A DNA stretch of 64,000 bases from Cherax quadricarinatus (GCF_038502225.1 NC_091298.1:46812818-46876817); one strand, 5' to 3'. Positions 1 to 10,724 are shown, numbered from the stretch's first letter. Numbers and translations: made by a program. The notes: generated from the letters alone by a model not told the origin.

Positions 1-833
1 CAATTTATTCACAATTTATTCGATACAAATTTTTCCCCTTCTTTTTACTGAATGTTAAATGTAATACACATTCCTCTTTACATTACTAAAATTCTAATAA
101 AATCCTCTCCATACTCATCTCCTTGTATCCACATAAATTGATATTATACTCACAACAACTAATCTCACTACCCAACTACTGCGACATGTTTCAACACCCT
201 CCATTCTTTTCCAATATATCATAACTTTTCAATTCTATAATTTCTTTTTAAAATATTCACATATTACCTTTATTTTCATTAAAATCTCCCCATATTTCAT
301 TAAATTTCTAATACAACCCTCCCCATACCCCTCTCCATCTCACCCACATTTCTTTACATCCACTCACCCATCTTCCAACACACCTCTTCTGAACACACAA
401 AAATCACATTTCACATCCACAAATGCATCTCATCACCCATCTCAAATCCACTAAAATCACTGTAACCAAGATATTCACAAAACTCTATGACCACCTAACA
501 CACACACACACACACACCTCACTTTACTTTGAACATCTTAAAAACACTCTCATACATCATTTGAGACCACCTTTTCTCAATATCTCTTAAGAAATATTCT
601 CTCATCCACAACCTTTATCATCTCACTACAGAACAACCCCAAGATTACTTCGAACACTCTCATAAATCATTTGAATACTCACATAAACACCTTTGAACAT
701 TTCCAAACAACACTGAAGCACTTCCAAAATATCATTTTGAATACTCCCAAATAAGATTTATCATCTCTAATTTATCTGATATTCACAAAACTCTATGACC
801 ACCTAACACACACACACACACACACACACAAAA
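1..833. other. A/C-rich stretch without a gene
   Basis: No coding signal on either strand. The + strand is strikingly poor in G and rich in A, C and T throughout. Two short CA microsatellites lie near 498-517 and 807-829. Their left flanks are the same sequence (about 471-500 and 779-808), so about 45 bp is directly repeated with a 308 bp period. It could be the untranslated part of a retroelement lying upstream of the gag-like fragment that follows, but nothing proves this. Confidence 0.5.
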
Positions 834-1170
834 TTGTCCCTACAGTGTTGTTGGCAAATTGCTCGTTCCATTGGCATTACATACAAACGCACTCTCACAG
901 CTGCGCAACTGCGTTCACTGCTTGCTGACAAACTTATAGAAGAAGAGATGGCACATCAGACTCCTCCCTCTATGGGAGCTAGGGCAAAAACTCCTATGTT
1001 CTCGCAGGAGGAAGATGATACTCCTATGGAGCAAAATGGTCAGTATAGTGCAGCTGGGTTGTCTCAAGGTGAATCAGCGTCGTTGGCACTTGAGCTGGCA
1101 AAAATCAATCTTGAGCAAACTAGGGAACAGAGAGCATTCGCAAGGGAAGAATTTGATAGGGAAAGAGAAA
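834..1170 (+). pseudogene. gag-like fragment (possible LTR-retroelement), truncated
   Basis: An open frame of about 112 codons is bounded on the left by a CA microsatellite and on the right by the assembly gap. It has no proper ATG start. The N-terminal part (IGITYKRTLTAAQLRSLLAD) looks like the SAP-like helix pair found at the start of some Gypsy-type Gag proteins. The C-terminal part is charged and predicted helical (ELAKINLEQTREQRAFAREE) and runs into an R/E-rich coiled coil. No capsid core, zinc knuckle or protease is visible. Family assignment is a weak inference from composition and layout; it could also be another coiled-coil protein fragment. Confidence 0.35.
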
Positions 1171-1270
1171 NNNNNNNNNNNNNNNNNNNNNNNNNNNNNN
1201 NNNNNNNNNNNNNNNNNNNNNNNNNNNNNNNNNNNNNNNNNNNNNNNNNNNNNNNNNNNNNNNNNNNNNN
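1171..1270. other. assembly gap of 100 N
   Basis: Exactly 100 N, the usual placeholder for a scaffold gap of unknown size. The left edge is purine-rich (GAAAGAGAAA) while the right edge is pyrimidine-rich (CTTT/CTCT). Any reading frame crossing it is meaningless. Confidence 0.98.
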
Positions 1271-1453
1271 TTCTTTCTCTCTTTCTCTCTTTCTTTCTCT
1301 CTTTCTTTCTCTCTTTCTTTCTCTCTTTCTTTCTCTCTTTCGTTCTCTCTTTCATTCTCTCTTTCTTTCTCTCTTTCTCTCTTTCTCTCTTTCTTTCTCT
1401 TTCTTTCTCTCTTTCTTTCTTTCTTTCTCTCTTTCTTTCTTTCTTTCTCTCTT

Positions 1454-1524
<71 letters not shown>
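1271..1524. repeat. CTTT/CT microsatellite
   Basis: About 170 bp of mixed CTTT and CTCTTT units is followed by about 70 bp of pure CT. Both strands give long spurious frames (S/L/F-rich on +, E/R/K-rich on -). Confidence 0.95.
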
Positions 1525-1528
<4 letters not shown>

Positions 1529-1539
1529 CTTTTACACAG

Positions 1540-1671
1540 GGTTTGACAAGGTTAAGGATCCCTAGCTTTATTGACAAGCTATTTACAGGTTAAGGATTCT
1601 TATCTTTATTGACAAGCTAGGAGCTGTTACCTACATTAGCTCATTTGAAAGCATTTTTATTGTTATGAGAC
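1540..1671. repeat. short duplicated repeat flanking the LINE remnant
   Basis: A segment containing TTAAGGAT and TTTATTGACAAGCTA occurs twice, at about 1549-1580 and 1588-1619, with a 39 bp period. It looks like the untranslated tail of a repeat rather than unique DNA. No coding capacity. Confidence 0.45.
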
Positions 1672-1722
1672 ATGACCTTCATCTCATCCCAGAATCCCAT
1701 GCATATGCAGATGACTGTACAC

Positions 1723-3084
1723 ATGAAGTTGGAGCCATCTGTAGGCCTGCATTTTCATTTGATCAACTGACTTTATCTCGTTGACATCATTGTGCTGTAT
1801 GAATGTGTTCCATACTCGAGTCATCCTGGGTATATATGATCTCAGATGGAGTGATGTTCTGGAGAAGGGTACAGCCAGAGTAAAGTTGCTGCTTTCTGCC
1901 CATCTTGTGGGATAAAAGCTTGTTTCACGCTGTCCTCGAAGTGGATCTAAGTGTGGTACTTTGACAATATTGGCCTTGTACATAACAGTAAGGCCACCCA
2001 CATCCCTCCTGTGTTGAAGGCTCTGCTGAAATGACAGATCTATCCAGGATGGGTCCAGGCGAGAGATGAGACGTCTTGTCCTGTTCTCTACTCTGTCAAG
2101 CAGTCGCAGATGAGAGGGGGAGCAGGCAAACCAAGAAAGTGGAGCATACTCAACGTGTGAGCATACTTGTGCCTCGTACAGAATCTTGCAACCCCTACTG
2201 TCAAGCAGATGCGAGATACGGCGAAGTGCTGTAAGCTTCCTGGCTGCCTTGTTTGCAGGATTTACAACATGGTTCTTCATGGTCAGTTTGCATTTTCTCA
2301 GGTGCAAATGTTACTTGCCATCTATTTCCCCAAGTTGATATAGCTCTTAGCTTGTAATTGATGTAGCTTAGAGCAGCTGGCATTTCTTCTCTTGGATAAG
2401 TGAATGTTAGTGTACAGTCGTCTGCATATGCATGGGATTCTGGGATGAGATGAAGGTCATTGAAGTAGACATTCCATAGCAATGGTCCCAGCACGCTTCC
2501 TTGTGGAACACTTGCCCCAATAGGATGTCTTGCTGATTCCGTTCCATTGAGAACTACCCTTAAAGATCTACCATGAAGGTAATCACTGAGGAGACATAGC
2601 ATAGAGCCTGCAATTCCCAGTGCTTGAAGTTTTGCTAAGAGGCCCTGGTGCCACACTTGGTCGAAAGGACCAGCAGTGTCCAGTGCTACCACACAGCTGA
2701 CTTTGGATTCATCCAGTGACTGGTGCCACTTAGTAGAGAGGTTTAACAACAGATCAGCAGCAGAGTAACCTTTCCTGAAGCCATATTGATGGTCACAAAG
2801 TAGTGAGTGGTAGTCAAAAAACTCTGTCATTTGTCTTGAGATTATTGTCTCAAGGATCTTACCAGTGATTGACAGGAGTGACACTGGTCTGTAGTTGCTG
2901 ATTTCTGATGTGCTCTTCTTTTTGTGAACAGGGACTACATTTGCCTCTTTCCACAGAGAGGGCCATTTACACTACTAGGCAGTGCTGAAAGATGCAAGTT
3001 AGAGGTGCTGCTAGCTGGTCTGTACATCTCAGCAGTCTTGGGCTCAACTTGTCTGGGCCCACAGCCTTTTCTTGGTCAAGCGAT
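1723..3084 (-). pseudogene. reverse transcriptase half of the Jockey-like ORF2
   Basis: Reverse transcriptase of a non-LTR element, which would copy its own RNA onto nicked target DNA. Read 3084 to 1723, it shows the fingers motif HQYGFRKGYSAADLLL, the first catalytic block with VVALDTAGPFDQVWH (a D at the expected place), GASVPQGSVLGPLLWNVYFN, and the active site as YADD in SHAYADDCTLTF. A thumb-like segment with LDSRGCKILYEAQV follows. A frameshift near 2310 with loss of roughly 40 residues separates RT from thumb. Another frameshift plus a TAA lies near 2950. The last residues read into an inverted duplication and are not native. Confidence 0.85.
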
Positions 3085-4163
3085 TTAACCCTTTGAGGGT
3101 CGACAGGCCCTCTCCGAAACTCGTTCTCAGGGTCGGCCAAATTTAAAAAAAAAAAAATTATTTTCTCTTATGAAAAGATAGAGAATCTTTTCCCGATCAT
3201 AACGACACCAAAAGTTTGAAATTTGATAGAAAACTTACGGAATTATGCTCTCGCAAAGTTAGCGGTCTCGGCGATGTTTACGGATCGGCGATTTTGCCCA
3301 CTTTGAGCCCCATTTTCGGCCAATTTCACTGTACTAGTCGACAAAAAACATGAATATTTCGCTAGAACTCCATTTTTTCTATCGAATGGGTGCAAGAAAC
3401 CACCCATTTATAAATTCAACTATCCAGTACAGTGGTCAGAATTTAGCAATTTTGCCAATTTCACACAAATTTCAAAAGATGCCAATTTCCGAATAGGGTC
3501 CAGAATAAACAAGAAAGACATTCCTGGCACTAAAATGACATTTCCTCTAGTGATTAGTCACGTCTCAAGGCCCCTCATATATTCTTTTGCTTTCCACTTT
3601 GAATTTTTATTCTCACAAAAAATATAAGATTTACTGTTATGCAGACTATTGCATTAGTGTAAAAAATGGTATAAATATTATTGGTGCACTTGTGAAAGAA
3701 TATTAGACTCACCAGTTGACGTGTATTGCACGCTTGGCACGATTTGTTTACTTTTGAAGTTTGGTAAAAATCGAACATTTCTGCTACTTTGAGCTCAATT
3801 TCAAGGCACCTTTCATTGTAAAACCAGTCAAAATCATCTCAATTTCAGTAATATGTCTTCCATTCTATAAAATGAGACCAAGAAAACTAGAATACAACAA
3901 TAAATACCATACGAAAATACACTGCAAAGTCGCTGATTTATTAAAAAAAAATGGTCAAAGTTTTTTTTTTTCTCATTTTGCACTGTGTGCTGCAGGATTT
4001 TTTTTAGACTGTGCACACTGACCACATAGATCCATTCTTTCATATGAAGGCCTACCAGCTTTCTCCCACTAGATTTGAGGCCGCTAGAATTTATGAGTAC
4101 TAGTACGTCAAAAACCCCTACGCGTAAGACGTACTAGTACGACGAAAACCCTCAAAGGGTTAA
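3085..4163. mobile_element. piggyBac-like MITE, TTAA target duplication
   Basis: TTAA at 3085-3088 and 4160-4163 flank a 1,071 bp element whose two ends are inverted copies (CCCTTTGAGGGT). TTAA duplication with CCC-starting ends is diagnostic of piggyBac. There is no transposase, only short chance frames, so it is non-autonomous. Just inside the right end is a small palindrome (ACTAGTACGTC with GACGTACTAGT). The interior is homologous to the elements at 20816, 22273 and 25199. Confidence 0.88.
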
Positions 4164-5184
4164 GAAGGAAATGCACCTCCTCCTGCCTTATTGTCACCAC
4201 TGACAGTTTTGACACAGTTCTTGCAGCTAGCCAAGGAGGGTCCCTTGCTGGATCAGGAATTTGCATTTTGGTAGCAAAGTGTTCGGCAAAGAGGTCCGCC
4301 TTCTCTTGACTACTAGTAGAGGTGGTCCCATCCTGTCGATTTAGAGGTGGAATGAGTTCATCAGGCAGATAACCTTGTCTGTCCTTGACCAGGGACCACC
4401 AGGTTTTGGAGCCTACCCTACCTGATGCTTGCTTTCTTTTAGTGTCCACCTCCCATTTAACAATGGCCCACTTTTGAATGTCACCCATATGCCTACAGGC
4501 TTGCCTGTGCAAGTTCCTGCTATAGGTGGTAGAATGTCTCTTATACCTTTGCCATGCTTTGTACTTAGCAGTAGCAGCCTCTCTACAACAAAAGCCAAAC
4601 CAAGGCTGATCTGTAGGCTTCGTCACATATTGCTGGTGAGGAATGTGTTCTTGTTGTAGATTAAGGATGTGTCCAGTGAAGGCTTTCACTTGGTTGTGAA
4701 CATCCCCTTGGAGAAGAGCATTCCAATCGGTGGTGATGAGCTCAGAGCAAAGGGCTGGCCAATTACCTCTTTCCCATAGCCAGGTTGTACATGTGGACTC
4801 CTCACCTCGTTCTGTTGGGATCTTAAGTGTCGTAAAAACAGCCTTGTGGTCAGATGATCCAGTGTAGCCGAGGGGTTGACAAGTGACTATACCTTCTGCC
4901 AGATCACTCACTACTGGGTCAAGGGAGGAGCCACAGATGTGAGTAGGGAAATCAACAAAGTTTCTCATGTCAAATACTGTAAGAAAGTCATCAAAGTCCC
5001 TCTGTATAAGGTGTTGGTTGAGGTCACCAACAATTATGACATGTTGACAGTTGTGTTGTAGCAGAAGGGAGTCCATATTTTCCATTAGGAAGTTGATGGG
5101 GTCTGCATGTTGCCACTGAGGTCTGTACATTGCACATGCTAGTACAGAGGTACTAATGTTTATGCAGAGCTTGAAGAACATCAT
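4164..5184 (-). pseudogene. endonuclease C-terminal half of the Jockey-like ORF2
   Basis: An APE-type endonuclease domain, which nicks target DNA to prime reverse transcription. The visible motifs are CAMYRPQW, VIIVGDLNQH (catalytic D and N) and GSSDHKAVFTTL (the SDH motif). A basic linker follows (about residues 180-300) ending in QEEVHFLL, the usual lead-in to the RT domain. The first endonuclease motifs are missing because the copy is 5' truncated at about 5187. The ATG at 5184 is simply the first in the remaining frame. The ORF ends only because it reads into the piggyBac-like insertion. Confidence 0.85.
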
Positions 5185-5219
5185 TTCAAGATGAGTAGGG
5201 TTGGCAACATCTCAACATA

Positions 5220-5296
5220 TTCTCTCTCTCTCTTTCCCCCCCCGCTTCCTTCCTTCCTTCCTTCCTTCCTTCCTTCCTTCCTTCCTTCCTTCCTTT
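5220..5296. repeat. CT then CCTT microsatellite
   Basis: CTCTCT, a short C run, then about 14 CCTT units. It separates the truncated 5' end of the Jockey-like copy from a different RT fragment. Confidence 0.95.
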
Positions 5297-5573
5297 CCAG
5301 TAGGTTTATGACACAGGATTTCCTGACCCTGAATCCATGCTGGTTGTCGTTGATAAGCTCATTCCTTTCTAGATACTCCACCACTCTTCTCCTGATAGTC
5401 TTCTCCATGACTTTGCATACTATACATGTCAATGACACTGGGCTGTAGTTTAATGCTTCTCCAGTATATGTGTGTGTACACACCTGAATTCTACCTAGCT
5501 CCTGTGATTCCCGAGGCCCCATTGCTATCCCTTTCTTCCTGATTTGGGTGGTATACCTCTTGTGATGCTTCAC
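5297..5573 (-). pseudogene. short RT fragment of a second LINE family
   Basis: Minus-strand frame containing NYSPVSLTCIVCKVMEKTI, RRRVVEYLERNEL and NDNQHGFRVRKSC, which correspond to the RT fingers region (normally NYRPVSLT and QHGFR.GRSC). R-to-S and G-to-V changes and the absence of anything downstream mark it as a dead fragment of about 55 recognisable codons. It is cut on its 3' side by the CCTT microsatellite. It differs from the neighbouring Jockey-like copy and is closer to CR1-like RTs. Confidence 0.7.
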
Positions 5574-6074
5574 TTGTTATGCATTTGTCATGAGTACTAT
5601 GGTGTTTTTGTCATCTAATTTGTCTCAGAGGTTTCAGTGTTAATGTTCAAGAGTTTGTAGCTTTATGATTCTATCTGCTGTTTACACAGCATGGATAGCT
5701 AGTCATATAATGGGACCATCAGATGCAGTGTGATTCACATTCCTCTGTTATGCCTGAATCTGTTGCTATATGACATCTGCCTTCATGTTTCCCACCACAG
5801 CTCATGGAATGTGTACAGTATATCTCAGCCACCCTGGCAGCTCTGATGATTACAGGTGAGCGAGGCACTTCTTTTACTGTCACTTTAGCATCGCAGCTGT
5901 TGTTTAACATTGGCATACTTGTCTTCATTCATTGTGGACCTTTCCAGGTTGATGCTGTGGGGTGCATGTCATATTCAACCCCACACTTCTTAACCAGCAT
6001 TGTCCTTACATGCCAGCGGAGAAGGTCATCTCTCTTCCAGGACTTGGGGGCATTGCATTTCTGTCTGCCTCTGT

Positions 6075-6150
6075 CCATATTAGGACTGATGAAGCCACTG
6101 TGTGGCAAAACGTTTCCTCAATAAAGATACCCAAGTGTTGCACATGTGTG
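6075..6150 (+). other. degenerate hammerhead-ribozyme-like motif
   Basis: CTGATGA at 6086-6092 matches the first half of the hammerhead core. It is followed by a perfect 5-bp hairpin GCCAC-TGT-GTGGC (6094-6106), then AAAAC at 6107-6111 where an active core needs GAAA. AATAAAGATACCC follows. The loss of the core G predicts no cleavage. Hammerheads of this layout are known in Penelope-like elements and other retroelements, so this may be a terminal relic of such an element; no RT of that class is visible nearby. Confidence 0.5.
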
Positions 6151-7017
6151 TAATTTATCAACTTGTCAGTTCTCCGAACCATTTGTCTACTTACTAAAAA
6201 GAAACCTGGATCTGTGGTTCCCTCCTTGTTCAGGTCAGGTGGGCTGTCACAAAAGGCTTCTGCTAGTCTTCTTTTTCTGCCCTAATTTGCCCAGCATCTT
6301 CACACAGATCTACTTACACTGGCCAACAATGGTTTCAGTTCCTGTTTAAAAATATGTTTCTAACTAATTTTGGGGCACTGAATTCAAATTAGAATTAGTT
6401 TTGCTCCAACACAGTTTCTGTGAAATAGAACCCCATTGTGAAGAATTTCACCAAGACAGCCATCATAGAGAAGAGATATCAGGGGGAAGCTGATGATCAA
6501 TTTGATGGTGGACTACTACTGGACACTAGTGTGGGATACCAATATTGAATACAGCCAAAGAGCCTGAAAACTGTGATGTAAATGTTTGTATGGAAGTTTG
6601 TTATTTTTGTTATATATAATGAATTAACAAAGATTAGTTTTTGTGTTTGCATGCACCTGTGTTTGTTAAATAACCAAAATATTGGCTTAAATAGTCAAAA
6701 TATTGGTCATAAGATTTCAAATAAACTTTACATTATAGAATAAACCAGCGGAGATTCATGATCAGTACATCAAAGTTATCTTAAAACAGCCAATTTGGAA
6801 TTTGGTTTGTGAACTGGATAAAAAGTTTAATTTTGTTGACTAGTGAATTATTGTTCAGTGTCTTCATACACATTGTGTGTTAACGTTAATCTAATTTGAA
6901 GACTTTTCAGTGACCGACTCAGTCTTACTACCTGTCTATGATTCTCTAGATGGTTTTGTGGTGTTCCAGATGGCATGAATGCCTCATCAGCCACATCCAA
7001 CCATCCATTCTGCATGC

Positions 7018-7130
7018 TGTGGAAGATTGTATTGATGAATACCTCCATTAGGAATGTGGAGCCCATTCCAGTGAGTTTTGTGTGTGAAAGATTGTATTGA
7101 TGACTGCCTCCATTTGGAATCTGTGACCCT
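7018..7130. repeat. 47 bp direct repeat, 65 bp period
   Basis: Two copies of a segment with AGATTGTATTGATGA and CCTCCATT (7018-7064 and 7083-7130), differing at several positions. An old local duplication. Confidence 0.7.
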
Positions 7131-8618
7131 CAAATCCTATGGCTCTGGTTCTTGTTATTTTCTAGAGAAGTGCAGGCATTGCATTGGTCTTCATGGGAAC
7201 ATGCTTCTCTTTCTTTCCTTCAGATGCTATGAGTAGCTATTCTGTGGTGAATGTTTCTGCCTTACCTTCAGGGTTTGATACCTGTGAGCTACCACCAGCT
7301 TTATGCTTTGGCTGCCTCCTCTGTTTTTAGTTGAGGTGCTGCTCTTGCCATGTTGTCCTGACTTGCAGTACTTTGGCACCTTCATTGACTTTGAGTTTTT
7401 AGTGAACTTTAGGAAACTTGTGGGTTAACGCTTAAACGTTATGCACCGAGGACATTTCTGAGATTTATTGTTGGCCATCTTTACGACATTTGCTCAACCC
7501 TGACTCTGCTTTGTCAATCCTGGTAAATGGCCTCTTCTGCTTTCTTTCTCCCCCACCCTTTACAGCAATAATAATCTTTACTTTTTGTGAATGAATCCAT
7601 ATATCTTCTTCCTTCATACTTCCCCGCAGGCCTCAGTAACCTGGCAAATTAATCATTACATCACTTTCTGGTGTGCATTTGAGATGGGCTTTTCTTTTCA
7701 TGGACCACCCATGATCTCTTGTTTCCAGACTTTTTTCTTATCTGCAGGTGCCTTCTTCATTGACTGGTGGAAACAGAGTTCTCTCTTGCTTTCCTGATGC
7801 CACTGGTTAAGGATGTTTCTAGCTTCTCATTTGCTCCTCTTATCACTCCATGGTTTTTCGTGCAGTCCTGGTTCCTGACTTTATGAACTGTCTCATGGGA
7901 TGTGCTTCATCTGTGACATAGCCTGCTCTCCTATCCCTCAGAAGATAGGTTGGTGCTGACTCCATCTCACTTGTTCTCTACTCTTAACACTTGGCTGTGA
8001 TTCCTTGCACATGAGGCTTCATGTCAAAAACTCCCAACTGGAAGCCCTCTCTGGGTCACAGCAGTCTCCTATTCCATAGGTAGACCTCTGCTCTTCCTCA
8101 CATTTTCAGTAGGTGAGGCCATTGTTTCTTCCTCAGGTGCACATGGAAACCTACTGCCAGAGATGCCCTCTGCCTTCACTCTTTTTGCCACTTTCTGAGA
8201 TGAGATCACAGACACTGGTAATCCTGGCCCAGCAAAAGGTTCTGGCTTTGGCCTAACAGGTACTTCTTGTTTAGAACCACCATCCCAGCAACAGTTGGCC
8301 GACATTCCCTCTACACCTACAGGCTGTAAGTACTGTATGGTGATTTGAAACAGTAATGGCACTTCGTAGGCTTCCTGCACCTTGAAACCATGCTGTAGAT
8401 AATACACAATTGCTATATAGCCTCTATGCAGATTTTACAGCAGTTACTTGGTTAACATTCATACTTTCTCTGCTCGTCCAGGTCGTTAAAATTATTTTGC
8501 GTGAATTCTTTTCTCTGCCCATGCCTATTTACCTCTTGGCCACAGCAGCACTTCTCCCAGCTAAAACATTTGGAGCACTTTGGCAAGTAATAGACATATT
8601 TTTGGGGCAGATTTCTGT

Positions 8619-8760
8619 TAATGTTGCAGTTTAAAAACTGTAGTGTAAAGCACCCTTCTGGCAAGACAGTGATGGAGTGAATGATGGTGAAAGTTTTTCT
8701 TTTTCGGGCCACCCTGCCTTGGTGGGAATCGGCCAGTGTGATAATAAAAAAAATAAAATA
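8619..8760 (+). mobile_element. 5'-truncated RTE-like LINE, 3' UTR only
   Basis: 142 bp nearly identical to the 3' UTR of the RTE-like copies at 17443 and 43402, from TTAATGTTGCAGTTT to the AATAAA-type tail. It is flanked by an 8 bp target-site duplication ATTTCTGT (8611-8618 and 8761-8768). It therefore arose by target-primed insertion with extreme 5' truncation. It retains both 3' hairpins (CAGTTT-AA-AAACTG and CCACC-n7-GGTGG). Confidence 0.92.
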
Positions 8761-9084
8761 ATTTCTGTATGTGATTTGGTGATAGCTTGTTTGTGCTTGT
8801 TCTGGTGCTTGTATTTGCATGTAACATCCATGTCTTGAGCCTAGAAGGACAACTTACTGTGGTGTGAGCTTAGCTCAGGATTGAGTGCAGAATTTTACAC
8901 ACTGTTCCTGCATGGTCCTTCGGTGTTTGATTAAATTAACCCTTGTTATTCCAGGGTTCCTGTCACTAGGATATACCCACCTTGATTCCATCTCTGATCA
9001 GCAGCTGCTTCATCCATCTTGGGTGCTGTGGTAGAATTCTCGGTGGGCATCCATGGCTGTGCACTGATACAAAAAAAATCCCAA

Positions 9085-9250
9085 TAAAATAAACACAAAA
9101 TGGGTGGAGATTGAAACCATGGCAAGTGAGCCATAAGGCTCCAGGCCCATGGCTTACACACTGATCTGGAGGTTTAAGACATTTGCCTGGGTTCAGTCTC
9201 CACCCATTATGTGATTTGTTTGCAATCATGTTATTACAAGTTTGTGAGTC
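9085..9250 (+). mobile_element. probable tRNA-derived SINE fragment
   Basis: Contains a B-box-like GGGTTCAGTCTCC near 9190 followed by TTGCAATCATGTTATTAC. A second copy with the same order (GGGTTCATATCC then TGTGCTATTAC) lies near 14090. B-box plus a shared non-tRNA tail at two loci fits a SINE family. No clean A box or target-site duplication was found. Confidence 0.4.
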
Positions 9251-9749
9251 ATCCCAGTGAAAACTTGCTTTGCTCTGTGTCCTTGTATTAACTAAACAAT
9301 ATACAGTAGTCATACAGAGTTGAGGAAAACATAAGGATCAAATTCACATACCCTCAATTTAATAGGGAGAAGCAGGTGGGTAGTAATGGTGGTGGGGGTG
9401 AATAGAGAAGAAATTGTCTTTCCCTGATCATAAACATGGTGGACAATTCTGTAAGAGAGAGATTTTGTTCGTCTTTTCCAAATGAATTGGCTCAGCAATT
9501 TTGTTGTATTTTTGAAATCTGTTAAATTGAGGCCCATTAAATAAAGGGTTTTTGTATACATTTCAGATATGTATAAAATGTTTACATTTAACATACACTA
9601 CAAATTTTTGCAATACAGTAAAATGATGGCTATATGATTTTCTACAATAGGCCTTTCCATAATCTAACAGGTTCATTCCTGTCTGCATTTTTATTGTCAA
9701 AGTGCAAACACAGTAAAAAAAAATGTGACCTGGTGGTTATCACATTGGT

Positions 9750-9845
9750 GTGTATTACTGTTACTAAGCATGTATATTACTGTTACTGAGCATGTATATT
9801 ACTGTTACTGAGCATGTATATTACTGTTACTGAGCATGTATATTA
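9750..9845. repeat. 22-bp tandem repeat, about 4 copies
   Basis: Unit ATTACTGTTACTGAGCATGT plus AT, nearly perfect, the first unit with one change. A short local minisatellite of no coding capacity. Confidence 0.9.
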
Positions 9846-10167
9846 CTGCATGCTTAGCTCTCTCGTAAACAACTTGAAAGTTGATGACCCAAGTAGTTGC
9901 TTCATATAGCCTTCAAGTTATATATAGTATCTGACATTTGCATAAATTGTGCTAGCTTCATAAAAGAAATTGACAGCTTTCCCGTGTCCTCAGTACTGGG
10001 GCCCAATGCTTGGAATGCTGTGTGGTATTTATATGGACATGTAAAATACAGTACACTCCAAAATTTGATTTAATTTAATTAGTACTGTACATTTAACAGT
10101 TTTAACTGAAGGGTGTAGTAAATAATTTCAGTAATTTGTGATAATGAATTCGACATATATGCAACAT

Positions 10168-10216
10168 ATGGGTATCTACTCTGTAGACATTTTGCCATCC
10201 CATGGCTTTATCATAA
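10168..10216 (-). other. degenerate hammerhead-like motif
   Basis: On the minus strand ATGATAA is followed by a stem GCCA-TGGGA-TGGC and then AAAATG. The stem II hairpin is intact but both core halves (CTGATGA and GAAA) carry substitutions. Recognised mainly by similarity to the motifs at 6086 and 10443. Confidence 0.4.
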
Positions 10217-10435
10217 TCTTAAGACTTTAGAAATATAAAGACAGTGGAAGACAATTTTATAATGTGTATTTATTGTGGTAGCCCTTTTGTTTTGGGTTGT
10301 AACAACCCCTAAATTCAAAACCAACAGCAAGATTTTATTGAAAATCTGCTCACTAGGTTTCCCACTCTAAAATTAATTTTCTTTAAGGAGTCTTGTGAGT
10401 TGAAGTATTAGACACCTACAATATCTGAGTATCTT

Positions 10436-10480
10436 TATTTGCAAACGTTTCACTATCCAGTTGCTTTATCAGTAATGGAA
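10436..10480 (-). other. degenerate hammerhead-like motif
   Basis: Minus strand reads CTGATAA (10472-10466), a weak stem, then GAAACGTTT (10452-10444) followed by AATAAAGATAC. The GAAA half is intact and the CTGATGA half has one core change. Same order and same AATAAAGATAC follower as the 6086 motif. Confidence 0.45.
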
Positions 10481-10644
10481 AGACAATAGAACTATATACT
10501 AAAGACAAGGTAATCAGTCCCTCATCCTTGGAGTTGGTGAAGAGTACCGTAGTCTCAAATGCTACCAATAGTCAGTACTGGAGAAATGTGGGGAGAGTTT
10601 ATTTGGGTTTTCTGGGCAAAGTTATATGTGGCAAGGTTTATCAT

Positions 10645-10661
10645 GAGAGAGAGAGAGAGAG

Positions 10662-10724
<63 letters not shown>

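Larger units (their letters stand above)
1672..5187 (-). mobile_element. Jockey-like non-LTR retrotransposon remnant, split by a piggyBac-like MITE
   Basis: On the minus strand the order is endonuclease C-terminal half (5184 to 4164), a 1,071 bp TTAA-flanked insertion (3089-4159), reverse transcriptase (3084 to about 2310) and RT C-terminal region (about 2307 to 1723). The 5' end is truncated near 5187 before the first endonuclease motifs. Removing the insertion plus one TTAA restores an open frame across the join. At least two other frame breaks (near 2950 and 2310) and a short internal deletion near 2300 show it is dead. The far 3' end is replaced by an inverted copy of its own RT active-site region. 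Confidence 0.85.
5574..8610. other. no gene recognised
   Basis: Open frames are short, lack homology I can recognise and often overlap on both strands. The stretch holds a hammerhead-like relic (6086-6111) and a 47 bp direct repeat (7018-7064 and 7083-7130). The rest is non-repetitive sequence I cannot assign. Confidence 0.5.
8769..10160. other. no gene; a probable SINE fragment and a small tandem repeat
   Basis: Unassigned A/T-rich DNA. It contains the SINE-like piece at about 9085-9250 and a 22-bp tandem repeat at 9750-9845. Nothing else recognised. Confidence 0.5.

Noticed and set aside
5719..6349. Overlapping frames on both strands (69-106 codons)
   Set aside because: No homology, no conserved motif, and they run across a hammerhead-like repeat relic.
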